Below, in pieces: positions 28,242-36,819 of a DNA stretch of 64,000 nt (within the stretch, counting starts at the first letter, position 1; every line of letters begins with the position of its first letter). The notes beneath the pieces are model-generated. The model ran no database searches, had not been told where the DNA came from, and saw only the letters and a program-made list of their open reading frames with translations. Made by a program: the position numbers and the translations under genes. The stretch comes from an uncultured Pirellula sp. (lineage in GTDB: Bacteria; Planctomycetota; Planctomycetia; Pirellulales; Pirellulaceae): the NCBI GenBank assembly GCA_903858115.1, contig CAIOHR010000193.1, forward strand, positions 28,772 through 92,771, given 5' to 3'.

Positions 28242-29495
28242 ATGAGACAGACTCTTTTTTACATCCCTCACGAGCTCCTAGGGTTCCCTGTTTTCGGACT
28301 CTTCAGTTGGGGCTCAGCCCTATTGCTTCTTTTTGCGGTAGTGCAGCTTGCCATCGCAAATTCGGCTGCCAAGCGAAATCAGCTGATTCAAACCAATGGG
28401 ATGGTTTGGGCCGGGATGCTGTTCGTGCTGACCTTTGTCTTGCCTCGCATCGAAACAAGGATTGAAGATTGGACGATCGGTCTTCCAGTCCGAGGTTACG
28501 GGGTGCTGTTGATGCTCGGTGTGATTTTCGGGGCAGCGGTAGGATTGAAGCGGAGTGAATCGAGGGGTATTTCGAAGGATGCTTTTTTTTCACTTGCAAC
28601 CTGGGGAGTAGTCTCTGGGATTGCTGGCGCTCGTTTGTTTTATGTGATCCAACATTGGGATGCCTTGGAGGGTAATTCTCTGTCGGAGAAATTGTATACT
28701 TCCCTTCAATTCACCGAAGGTGGGCTGGTCGTCTATGGTGGTGTGATCGCAGGCTTGATTGCGACGAGCTATTGGGCCTACCGATACAATGTTTCGCTTC
28801 TCAAAGTGGCGGACGCGGTAACCCCAGCCTTTTTTCTAGGACTTGCTTTTGGACGCATAGGATGTCTCCTCAATGGCTGTTGCTACGGTGGCTTGTGCGA
28901 CTCTTCATTGCCGTCGATCTCATTTCCTGCTGGCTCTGCGGTTTACAATGACCAATTGCTAAGTGGCCGTCTGGTGGGCTTGGTCGTGAAAGACGAACGT
29001 ATCATCAACATTGAGAAAGATAGCTGGGCGGACAAGAACCATATTCAACCTGGACAAACGATCACCCTCATGGAGCCTCGTCAAGTCGACGGCCCTACGC
29101 ACGAGAATCCACTGGCTCCACCCGAATTGGATCTGCTATTGAAGATTGACGGGAAGACATTTCGAGCTCATCCGCTTCCGAATCGCTCCTTGGGAGTACA
29201 CCCATCACAAATCTACGCATCGTTCGGCGGACTGCTTTTGTTTCTATGGACAGCATCTCTGTCCAATCTCATCAAGCGACAGGGGGTGATATTCGCGAGC
29301 GGGTTGATTGCTTACGGAGTCATTCGAATTCTGGAGGAGTACATTCGAGTGGACGAAGCAGGGCAGTTCGGGACCGATCTCAGCATCTCGCAGTGGATTA
29401 GTATCGGGGCCATAATAGGCGGTGCATTGGTTGTCGTTGTTAGCTACGGGCGAGCCAAATTCGCGGCCGAGGTTGAGACTGCTACAATGCACTGA
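28242..29495 (+). CDS. lgt: Prolipoprotein diacylglyceryl transferase with PDZ-like insertion
   Basis: Lgt transfers diacylglyceryl from phosphatidylglycerol to lipoprotein precursors. Core motifs are VRGYGVLLMLGV, ATWGVVSGIAGARLFYVIQH, FTEGGLVVYGGVIAGLIA and GRIGCLLNGCCYGG. The 417-residue length exceeds the ~290 typical of the family because about 90 polar residues follow the GRIGC motif (from NDQLLSGRLVGLVV to KTFRAHPLPNRS). That insert has a PDZ-like look (GLVVKDERIINIEK, HIQPGQTITLMEP) and ends before the conserved VHPSQIYASFGGLL. The extension is discussed as a finding. Confidence 0.9.
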   Translation: MRQTLFYIPHELLGFPVFGLFSWGSALLLLFAVVQLAIANSAAKRNQLIQTNGMVWAGMLFVLTFVLPRIETRIEDWTIGLPVRGYGVLLMLGVIFGAAVGLKRSESRGISKDAFFSLATWGVVSGIAGARLFYVIQHWDALEGNSLSEKLYTSLQFTEGGLVVYGGVIAGLIATSYWAYRYNVSLLKVADAVTPAFFLGLAFGRIGCLLNGCCYGGLCDSSLPSISFPAGSAVYNDQLLSGRLVGLVVKDERIINIEKDSWADKNHIQPGQTITLMEPRQVDGPTHENPLAPPELDLLLKIDGKTFRAHPLPNRSLGVHPSQIYASFGGLLLFLWTASLSNLIKRQGVIFASGLIAYGVIRILEEYIRVDEAGQFGTDLSISQWISIGAIIGGALVVVVSYGRAKFAAEVETATMH

Positions 29496-29535
29496 TTCCA
29501 ATGCAAAACACTCCCTGCTCTTGGTAGCCAAGCAC

Positions 29536-30468
29536 ATGTCCCACATCATCGAGATCGACCCAACGGTCGACTATGCGTGCAAGCAAGTGCTCGGCAATCC
29601 GTTGCTCCCGGAGATTACCATCCATTTCCTGAACGCAGTTCTAACTCCAGAATCACCCATCGTAGAAGTCGAGATTCTCAATCCCATCAACGAACAAAAG
29701 TTCGAATCAGATAAACTGTCGATTCTCGATATACGGGCGATCGATCAGTTGGACAGGATCTTCAATGTCGAAGTTCAAAGGACTAAAACAACGGGACTTG
29801 CGAAACGAATCACCTACTACTCGGCTGGGAATTTTGTGGACCAACTCGAACAAGGAGACGGATATGAGCAGCTTCGACCGTCGATCGGGATTTGTATTTT
29901 GACTGTCGATCTGTTTTCGCATTTCGAGCGTCCTACCTATCACAACTCATTTCGAATGAGAACTGTGGATGGATTTGAGTTTACCGACTCATTAGAAATC
30001 CACACAATCGAGCTTTCCAAGGTGACGCGTGCGAACGATAATTGGCGAGTGCGAGGGCCGTTGGAACAGTGGATCCATTTTTTCTTGGAGGCCAAAGGTT
30101 CAACGATGGAAGGGCTTCGCGAAAGACTTGTCGATCCGGTATTCGAGAAAGCCATTGGAGTACTAGAAATGATCCAGAAGACCCCAGACCAACGACGACA
30201 ATACGAAGATCGCCTCCGAGCAGAACGTGACGAAAAAGCTCGCTTACAAGCAGCTATCGAGGAGGGCGAGGCTCGCGGCGAGGCTCGCGGTGAAGCTCGC
30301 GGCAAGGCAGAGGGTAAGTCTGAAGAGAAAGCAAGTACGATTCGCTTGCTTCAAGGTCTGCTGATGCAGGAATTGGCTTCGATCGCAGACCTACAGGCAC
30401 AGTCACTGGAGGAGCTAGACCGGCGTATTGCCGATTTGCAATTGCAACTTCGTAACCGCATCGGGTGA
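29536..30468 (+). CDS. Rpn-type PD-(D/E)XK nuclease family transposase
   Basis: A 310-residue protein of the Rpn/PD-(D/E)XK nuclease transposase family. The active-site region is in DIRAIDQLDRIFNVEVQRT, followed by KRITYYSAGNFVDQLEQGDGYEQLRPSIGIC. Such genes occur in many copies in bacterial genomes and stimulate RecA-independent recombination in the E. coli homologues. The C-terminus holds an in-frame GEAR repeat (30265-30300) and a Leu-rich coiled coil. It starts 40 bases after lgt; ATG at 29536 is preferred over ORF starts further upstream within lgt. Confidence 0.82.
   Translation: MSHIIEIDPTVDYACKQVLGNPLLPEITIHFLNAVLTPESPIVEVEILNPINEQKFESDKLSILDIRAIDQLDRIFNVEVQRTKTTGLAKRITYYSAGNFVDQLEQGDGYEQLRPSIGICILTVDLFSHFERPTYHNSFRMRTVDGFEFTDSLEIHTIELSKVTRANDNWRVRGPLEQWIHFFLEAKGSTMEGLRERLVDPVFEKAIGVLEMIQKTPDQRRQYEDRLRAERDEKARLQAAIEEGEARGEARGEARGKAEGKSEEKASTIRLLQGLLMQELASIADLQAQSLEELDRRIADLQLQLRNRIG
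30265..30300. repeat. 12-base in-frame repeat in the nuclease gene
   Basis: Three copies of ggcgaggctcgc (the third is ggtgaagctcgc) encode GEARGEARGEAR. The array continues as a fourth, diverged unit. The period divisible by three means copy change would not shift the frame. Confidence 0.88.
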
Positions 30469-30542
30469 CTTTGATCGTCCCGAAACGTTCAGGGTGAATT
30501 TCATGGCTACTGGTTTCGTATCGGACGAGCCAAACGTTGGGT

Positions 30543-32000
30543 CTAGTAGACTTCGATGGTCTTGACCGCATGCGTTCCTTGGATCGATGCACCGTCTAGG
30601 CAACGCCATGCTCCCTCGATCAGTTGTTCGATGGCGAATGCTCGCGACGGACCGTTTACCATCGCAACGCCTGCAACAAGTGGTTCGACTTCCGTCATGG
30701 ATATCCCGTTTCCGGCGGCGCTTATCTTGGAAAAAGACTCTCGAATCCAATTCGATAGTTCGGCTCGGTCCGCATCCACGAACACCAAAGCGAGTTCTTC
30801 GTTGTCTGTGGTGAAGCCACGTAGGTCCGCAGTTTCGCTCTCGGCCATCATCGCATCGATGAATCGAGACTGCCAACGACCGAGATCGACGCTATCGGCT
30901 GCCGGAGTATTGGGGGCTTCCATTCGTTTAACAACAACCAACGAGAAGATGGACTGATTCTTTTTGCATTGCTGCAACAGTCGCTCGAGATTCTTTGCCA
31001 ATTGTGGATCGCTCGAACTCCTAATCTCTGCGAGGCGATGATCTCGTACCGTTTTGACTGGCGCAGTTTTCGCGTTCGTTGGTGCAGGTGTCCCAGCAGA
31101 TGGATTGGTAGGGGACTTGCTTTCGGCAATGAAAGGTACCGGAGATTCCGCATGGCTGATAGCAGATTCTGTCGTGGGTGTCGTCGCGTTCCTTAGCTGT
31201 TCGGAAAATGATTCCCAGTGATGGAGCACACGTTCCCAGGAAACGACACCGATTCGTAAGCTGGGCGGAACCGTGAGTCTGGTCGTGCGTTTCGTCAGTT
31301 GAAGAGAAATCGACCAGAGGCCTTTTTCGACTCCTGCATCTTCTCTTTGCTTCGTGTTCGGTGACCCGGCGTCCATCGCTGGGTGCAGCGAACACCAGTA
31401 CGATTCGGAAAGACTCGTCAGGCAAATTCGAAATGCTTTTTCTACTGTCTTTTGGGGTGCGATCTGTATACGTGTCTCATGCTCAAGCCATTCGTGAATA
31501 CCCTCTCTCTCAAGAACTTTGCAGAGTTGGGATAAACATGCGACTCGCCGCAGGCAATACATTGTCGTCTTTAGGGATGACTCCCAGTCCTCTGTGGCTG
31601 GGGAAATATAGAGTGGCAACAACGCATGTAACGTCAGTTGTTCAAAACATTTTCGACGATCCCATTGAGATTCGCGAAGCAACCATTCCAATGCAGTGAC
31701 GACACCTCGCAAAGTCTGCTGATGTCGTTCGGACGGGATCTGCGTTAAGCTATGACTATGACCCGCGTTGGATCCCATGATCTTAGCTAAGTGATTGGTG
31801 GCACCATCCAACAGAGCACACTCACCTCGGAACGTCGCAGGATTGCTGAATGCTTCGATTACATTCTGAGGAATCGGATTTTGCTTTATCAACTCCATCG
31901 CCATCGCTTGGGAACGCGACGCCGTGTCGGATGGAATCTTCACTGCAGGAACGAAAGCACCAGGAGCGGTAAAACCAGATGTTTCTAACGTAGTAGTCAT
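30543..32000 (-). CDS. Protein with C-terminal degenerate GGDEF-like domain
   Basis: A 485-residue protein with no clear family in the first two thirds, which is alpha-helical. The last 140 residues show the order of a GGDEF fold (a first hydrophobic strand SIFSLVVVKRM, then LVAGVAMVN where SIGVA is usual, then QLIEGAWRCLDGASIQGTHA where the DxALYxAK segment is usual). In the place of GGDEF stands TDNEELALVF, so catalytic activity is unlikely. A longer GTG start at 32174 is possible. The upstream 30-base region lacks a Shine-Dalgarno sequence. Role unknown; signalling output or binding is only inference. Confidence 0.5.
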   Translation of the reverse strand: MTTTLETSGFTAPGAFVPAVKIPSDTASRSQAMAMELIKQNPIPQNVIEAFSNPATFRGECALLDGATNHLAKIMGSNAGHSHSLTQIPSERHQQTLRGVVTALEWLLRESQWDRRKCFEQLTLHALLPLYISPATEDWESSLKTTMYCLRRVACLSQLCKVLEREGIHEWLEHETRIQIAPQKTVEKAFRICLTSLSESYWCSLHPAMDAGSPNTKQREDAGVEKGLWSISLQLTKRTTRLTVPPSLRIGVVSWERVLHHWESFSEQLRNATTPTTESAISHAESPVPFIAESKSPTNPSAGTPAPTNAKTAPVKTVRDHRLAEIRSSSDPQLAKNLERLLQQCKKNQSIFSLVVVKRMEAPNTPAADSVDLGRWQSRFIDAMMAESETADLRGFTTDNEELALVFVDADRAELSNWIRESFSKISAAGNGISMTEVEPLVAGVAMVNGPSRAFAIEQLIEGAWRCLDGASIQGTHAVKTIEVY

Positions 32001-32329
32001 AAGTCGCCAAAAACCGAGCGCAGAAAAGAAATCCTTGGGAGGACTATAGGTTAAGCCCTTGCCTCGGCCAACCTGACAGGCAAGATGGTCCGTCGGAAAA
32101 CCCGTGGCATTGCCACTTATTCCGACGGTAGCGATTAAGCCGAATAGATCAGACGCCTTCCATGTGCGATCCACCTAGAATCACCTAGAATCCAAGCAAA
32201 TGTCGATGAGCGGACGGCACGACGGAGCATGCCTGCTACTTTTGTCGGCTGTGTCTGTTTTCGCTGCCCCAAGGCGAGCGAGCATGCTACAAACCTTGGG
32301 GGAGAAATGGGGTTCCCTAAACGGTTCCG
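32001..32329. other. Intergenic region with dispersed REP-like repeat
   Basis: No convincing gene is seen. It holds copy 2 of the dispersed repeat (32158-32256) and a second hairpin (ccccaagg 32267-32274 and ccttgggg 32294-32301 with a 19-base loop), which might terminate the minus-strand sialate esterase gene that ends at 32330. Confidence 0.5.
32158..32256. repeat. Dispersed repeat copy 2 (REP-like)
   Basis: This stretch aligns with 59857-59945 over about 90 bases at high identity, sharing ttccatgtg, agaatcc, gcaaatgtcga, gagcggac and cgacggagc and ending tgtcggct-tgtct. Copy 2 has an internal ten-base duplication (cctagaatca repeat) that copy 1 lacks. The gene upstream is the degenerate GGDEF protein. 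The unit was found by direct comparison within the window, and other copies in the genome are expected but not visible here. Confidence 0.8.
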
Positions 32330-33850
32330 TTATTCCTTGCCGACCGTAATGCCAGGCCAGTCATCGGTGCGGAACGGTGTGAGTGGCAATCCGTTCTTGC
32401 TGAATAGATTGCAAATCGGGTTCTGCGCCCAAGCGTATCGAACTGCCACCGGTGCTGAAACGCTCGATGAAGAGACTTCGATTCGGCCATCGGGAAGTAG
32501 CTTGGCTGTTGCATTGAAAAACTTCTTGTCTTCACCGGCGATGGTGAAGCCACGGATTTCATTGACGTCGAATGGACGCCAAGCAGGTCCGACGTTTTTG
32601 CATTTCACAAGAATCTTTCCATCGACTTTTTCCATGGAATCATAGCGTGGGCTTTGATAGTCAATTTGTTTTCCATATTGATTCGCCAACGCCCATCGCG
32701 CCAGTCTTCGGCCTACATCTTCCTTATTCATCGGATGGATATCCTTGCCTTCACCGATGTCGATGATGACCGCTTGTCCAGAGTTGGGTACCACATCCAT
32801 CGCCATGGTCTGTGCTTCGCGGAGTTCAGCCCAGTCGCTATCGGCTGGTTCTGTCTTCTCTGCTTGAAAGTCCGCCAGTTGGACCCAATAGAATGGAAAG
32901 TCTCCCTGTCCCCATTCGTCGCGCCAATTCTTGATCATGCGAGGAAACAGTTTGCGGTATTGGTACGCACGGCCTGCATTGGACTCCCCTTGATACCAGA
33001 TCGCTCCTTTGATGCCGTAACCGACGTGTGACTTGAGCACACCATTGTAGATGTTGCCTGGACGCGAATTTCCTTTCATGTTGTTCTTCAATTGGTCCCG
33101 CTTCTTCGATTCCTCTGGAGTGATGTCGGTCTTTGTTGCTAGCGCGTCGTATTCCGACTCCGTTCCCTTCCAGCGAGCGACCAACTCGGGAAACTCGGCG
33201 GTGAGGATGTCTCGATTCACCCATGCTTCACACGCGGATCCACCCCATGCGTTGTTGATCATTCCGATTGGAACGTCGGTCGATTGATGAATTTGCTTTG
33301 CGAAGAAGTATCCGACCGCCGAAAAGTTTCCGACGGTCTCGGGGGAAGCGACCATCCATTTTCGATCCTCATGACTCCAAATAGGTTCTTGCGTTCCCAC
33401 TTGAGGAAAGTTAATCATGCGAATCTTCGGGTAGTTCGCGGAGAGCTTCTCAAGATCGGGGTCATTGGATGCATTGATGGTCCACTGCATATTGGACTGA
33501 CCGGAACAGACCCACACCTCGCCAACCAAGATATCTTTGATTTCGACGGTGCTCGAACCTGCGACCTTCAATGTGTAGGGCCCACCGACGGGCAACGTTG
33601 GGATCTTGGTCGTCCAGTTCCCTTGCGGGTCTGCACTGCACTTTGCGCTCTTGTCCGCAATCGTAAGAGTGATCGATTCACCAGGGTTGCCTTTGCCCCA
33701 TATTTTGTTTTCTTGTCCTTGTTGCAGAACCATATGGTCGGAGAAAACGTTGGGAAGCTTTACTTCTGCATCAACGGGCTGGCAAAAGCCAACACCCATC
33801 GCCGTGACGGGCAGTAACATCCAAGCTTGAAAGGGAAGTCGTAACTTCAT
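32330..33850 (-). CDS. Secreted sialate O-acetylesterase-like protein (copy 2)
   Basis: A second SGNH esterase of the sialate 9-O-acetylesterase family. It has a signal peptide (LPFQAWMLLPVTAMGVGFCQP), then VFSDHMVLQQGQ, the nucleophile block VWVCSGQSNMQWTINAS, WYQGESNAGRAYQYRKLF and KDIHPMNKEDVGRRLARW. The catalytic Ser is in GQSNM. The start at 33850 has aagga upstream. It resembles the product at 14398-15924 in overall order, so this strain has at least two. The likely role is trimming acetyl groups from environmental glycans. Confidence 0.88.
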   Translation of the reverse strand: MKLRLPFQAWMLLPVTAMGVGFCQPVDAEVKLPNVFSDHMVLQQGQENKIWGKGNPGESITLTIADKSAKCSADPQGNWTTKIPTLPVGGPYTLKVAGSSTVEIKDILVGEVWVCSGQSNMQWTINASNDPDLEKLSANYPKIRMINFPQVGTQEPIWSHEDRKWMVASPETVGNFSAVGYFFAKQIHQSTDVPIGMINNAWGGSACEAWVNRDILTAEFPELVARWKGTESEYDALATKTDITPEESKKRDQLKNNMKGNSRPGNIYNGVLKSHVGYGIKGAIWYQGESNAGRAYQYRKLFPRMIKNWRDEWGQGDFPFYWVQLADFQAEKTEPADSDWAELREAQTMAMDVVPNSGQAVIIDIGEGKDIHPMNKEDVGRRLARWALANQYGKQIDYQSPRYDSMEKVDGKILVKCKNVGPAWRPFDVNEIRGFTIAGEDKKFFNATAKLLPDGRIEVSSSSVSAPVAVRYAWAQNPICNLFSKNGLPLTPFRTDDWPGITVGKE

Positions 33851-33898
33851 CGTGGGTTCCTTGCGGAAGAGGGGAGGGAATGATCGAGATGTCTAACT

Positions 33899-35083
33899 CT
33901 AGATCCCTATCATACTAATGATTTGACGCCACGCCATCAGGTACACGAACGCGACGACAAATAGCGATGTCATCGAGGACACCGATGCGAAGGTTGACTT
34001 CGGCCCCAAGAACCACTTCCAAAGCCACGCGCAATACAGCGATATCGGAATGACAAGGGCTACGGACTGCCAACCCATGACACATCCGACCAACAGGGAT
34101 CCTTGGACCCATCGCGATCCCGTCTCCTTACGATACGGTTCTGCAAACTCCTCACTTCCGAGGTAGGATTGCACACGGAATGGTAGAAAGTATTGGGAAA
34201 GAACTCCCAATACGCACCCTGCAATAGCACCGCATAAGATAGTGATACCCGACGATTGGAAAGACAGCGGATACTTTGTTTGACCCGGGATTCCCTCGAA
34301 CCATCTTACAAACTCATAATCGACTCGGAAAAGTCGGATGGCAACGATGCAAACGACGATCGTTAACCATGCCCGCCAAGGAAACGGGTTTCGTTCCCAA
34401 CAAGAGATTGACAACAACAACAACGAAGCCAAGTAAAAGACGTGGTGTAGATAGGCACCAATCAGGTCCCATTTAGGATAAAAAACGGTATAGATGATGC
34501 CCACATACGAGTACTCTTTCCAATGGGGCAGATTCACACCTCCACTAAACAACTCACGAGCAGCCAAAAGGTTGAACAGCATTCCAAAAATCAACTCGAT
34601 CCAAAGATACTTTGGGGATATCGGCAACCTGCAAATCAAACATTTGCCTCGGCACCACAACCATCCAAATATGGGGGTATTCGCCAATCGGCTGATGTTC
34701 GTATTGCAATACGGACACTTCGATCCTCCAAAAACAATTCCCCTACCCGCCGGTAGTCGAGCAGCGAGTACATTAAAGAAGCTTCCAATGCTGGCACCGA
34801 AATAAAAGAACCAACACACAGCGAGAAACTGGCAGGTTCGAAACAGTTCACGGCTAGGGGACGATAACTCCAGGCTCGTACGAACCATCTTGCTCTGCGA
34901 TAGCTGCTTCAGTCTATCTTCAACGACAGGCATCACAAATACATACAATGCCCAACATGCGACGATACAAAAAAAGGGAATCAATACCAACCAAGGGATA
35001 GATAGCCGTTTTCTTCGCCTGACTCGTACGTGTTGGAAAACAACTGGATCCGTGTCGGACGCCAAACTAGGAATCTCGTTCAA
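33899..35083 (-). CDS. Prepilin peptidase homologue apparently lacking catalytic aspartates
   Basis: An A24-like membrane protein of 394 residues. The N-terminal cytoplasmic zinc-binding part is intact: FFYFGASIGSFFNVLAARLP, then CPYCNTNISRLANTPIFGWLWCRGKCLICRLP, then KYLWIELIFGMLFNLL. The catalytic loops are not: where the first Asp (in I-D-x-D-...-P-D) should be there is CWERNPFPWRAW, and before the GWQ of helix 6 the GxGD block is RWVQGSLLVGCVMGWQ. Thus both catalytic Asp appear replaced. It starts with a TTG overlapping the stop of the upstream secreted-protein gene (TTGA). It may be a scaffold or receptor rather than a protease. Confidence 0.7.
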   Translation of the reverse strand: MNEIPSLASDTDPVVFQHVRVRRRKRLSIPWLVLIPFFCIVACWALYVFVMPVVEDRLKQLSQSKMVRTSLELSSPSRELFRTCQFLAVCWFFYFGASIGSFFNVLAARLPAGRGIVFGGSKCPYCNTNISRLANTPIFGWLWCRGKCLICRLPISPKYLWIELIFGMLFNLLAARELFSGGVNLPHWKEYSYVGIIYTVFYPKWDLIGAYLHHVFYLASLLLLSISCWERNPFPWRAWLTIVVCIVAIRLFRVDYEFVRWFEGIPGQTKYPLSFQSSGITILCGAIAGCVLGVLSQYFLPFRVQSYLGSEEFAEPYRKETGSRWVQGSLLVGCVMGWQSVALVIPISLYCAWLWKWFLGPKSTFASVSSMTSLFVVAFVYLMAWRQIISMIGI

Positions 35084-36777
35084 AACGCCGCCCGCTGCTT
35101 CTGGAACTTTTGCAAGATATCTTTCAATGGATCATTGGTAGTGGAGTTGGAATCTCCCTTGAGATCGCGTTCACTCAGGCGGCGAACTGCGCCCTGGTTC
35201 TCGCTCTCTTGAGCGACTCGATACGCATCGATGACTGCGTTCGGTGGCAGCTCGTCTCCAGGTGGAATAAGAAAGAACCCAACGCTGCGAGGTTGATAAT
35301 TCACATCCTCAATCGGATTGGGACTGGTACCTGTTCGATCGATGGCAATGGATTGCAGAAAAATCTCGTAAACACTCATATCGTACAAAACCATTGGTGG
35401 CACCGGAGTCGAATACTGCTGTTGTGTCCAGTTTCCGAACGCGTCTACTATCTCGACGTTCTCAACGATCGTACCACCGGCATCCCGTTCGATTTGCACT
35501 TGTTCTCGACCTCTCGCTGGTATGCGGAGCTTTTGCGGTGTTTTGGGATTACGTCGGTCCGCGAAAAGAACGAGCAACTCGTCTTGATGTGTGTTGGAGA
35601 TCGTCGCTGTGATCGGTGCCAGTGGTGCATTGGGCACGTACTGTTGTTGCATGGTCCGGAATTGAGGTGCTGGCAATGAAAAGACCGGTTGCTGCGGGTA
35701 CCAAATCTGCCATGGATCGTAGAGGATGGGTTGCAACATCAGTCCACCCGATTGCAAACAGGTCAATCCCATACCTGGATAGAGAACACTTTCAAAACAA
35801 TAGCCTCCCGCCTGAAAGGGGTTGATGCGCCACAATTGCTCACAACCGCCGTGGATTGGGTACAAACCTAGCGGGATGGATGAGCCGCCTCGCATGCCAC
35901 CGCCACCAAAGGAGCCGCCTCTCGGAAATGCACCACCACCAAAGCTGGCCCCAGGAGGGAACCCGCCGCGAAGCCTTCCCCCGGCATCCGCCATCCCGTC
36001 GGTACCGGGCAATCCGATCGCCATCCAGTTGTCTTGGACTCGCTGTTGCAATCGAAACATATCATTGCCAACCGGTGTGACGTACCAAGCGGACATTTGG
36101 TCGACTGCTCTATCTACTAGCCCCAAACGATCGCGTCCGGATATTGTCAAAAATTGCATACGGTTTGGTTGGCCAACTCCCATAAGCAATGGAGTGGACT
36201 GTGGAAACTGGAGAGCAGATCCCGAGGATTGACTCATCGTCGGCTGGGGACGTTGACTAGGTGTAGGCAGATTGCGGGGCAAACCTGGCGGGTCGAATGA
36301 GCCGCTGGGTAGAATTTCTTGTTCCGAACCAATCGCTCCGTTCTTCGCATGAACACTCATGCGACTTGGGGAGAACTGTATTTTGCCTTGCTGCAATGTC
36401 CCGATCTGCATATTGCCCGAACCACTCGCAGGCCATCGAATGATTTGCTGCAACTCCCGCGAACTGTAACCGATCCATTGTTGGTCGGGCGTATCGTAAC
36501 GCGCGAGTCGCAAGTAAACATTCGGCTTTCCTGACGGATCCCGAATCACCAATTGACTATCGGATAGTTCCGCGATGGTTGGTTTGTCCAATCCCTGCGC
36601 TCGTAGTTCGTAGACTTTCGAGCCGCTCGCGTTCTCCTGGCCATAGCTCCATGCTTGGAGTAACAAACCAACGGATACTAGAACGGATACTAGAACGGAT
36701 ACTTGCAACAGAACGACACCAAAGCATCGGATGGCAAACAAGATTCTAGATTGGATTGCAGAAAAAGCATTTACCAT
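35080..36777 (-). CDS. Secreted Gly/Gln-rich protein, beta-trefoil-like part, unknown function
   Basis: A 565-residue exported protein with a long hydrophobic N-terminus (VVLLQVSVLVSVLVSVGLLLQA), partly made of an in-frame VSVL duplication at 36670-36693. The middle is Gly-rich with GGG and PRGG motifs. A segment from about residue 195 (MGVGQPNRMQFLTIS..FRLQQ..NWMAIGL) has Trp/Gln-rich strands reminiscent of ricin-type beta-trefoil repeats, but the QxW motifs are weak. The C-terminus has VYEIFLQSIAIDRTG and a soluble coil. Its stop overlaps the TTG start of the degenerate prepilin peptidase. Function unknown. Confidence 0.55.
   Translation of the reverse strand: MVNAFSAIQSRILFAIRCFGVVLLQVSVLVSVLVSVGLLLQAWSYGQENASGSKVYELRAQGLDKPTIAELSDSQLVIRDPSGKPNVYLRLARYDTPDQQWIGYSSRELQQIIRWPASGSGNMQIGTLQQGKIQFSPSRMSVHAKNGAIGSEQEILPSGSFDPPGLPRNLPTPSQRPQPTMSQSSGSALQFPQSTPLLMGVGQPNRMQFLTISGRDRLGLVDRAVDQMSAWYVTPVGNDMFRLQQRVQDNWMAIGLPGTDGMADAGGRLRGGFPPGASFGGGAFPRGGSFGGGGMRGGSSIPLGLYPIHGGCEQLWRINPFQAGGYCFESVLYPGMGLTCLQSGGLMLQPILYDPWQIWYPQQPVFSLPAPQFRTMQQQYVPNAPLAPITATISNTHQDELLVLFADRRNPKTPQKLRIPARGREQVQIERDAGGTIVENVEIVDAFGNWTQQQYSTPVPPMVLYDMSVYEIFLQSIAIDRTGTSPNPIEDVNYQPRSVGFFLIPPGDELPPNAVIDAYRVAQESENQGAVRRLSERDLKGDSNSTTNDPLKDILQKFQKQRAAF
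36670..36693. repeat. 12-base repeat in a signal peptide
   Basis: Two exact copies of aacggatactag lie at 36670-36681 and 36682-36693, followed by a near copy (aacggatacttg). Read on the minus strand they encode repeats of VSVL in the hydrophobic core of the signal sequence. Confidence 0.9.
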
Positions 36778-36819
36778 GTTCGGTCCTCTGGATCTGGTCG
36801 CGAATTCTCTCGACTTGAC

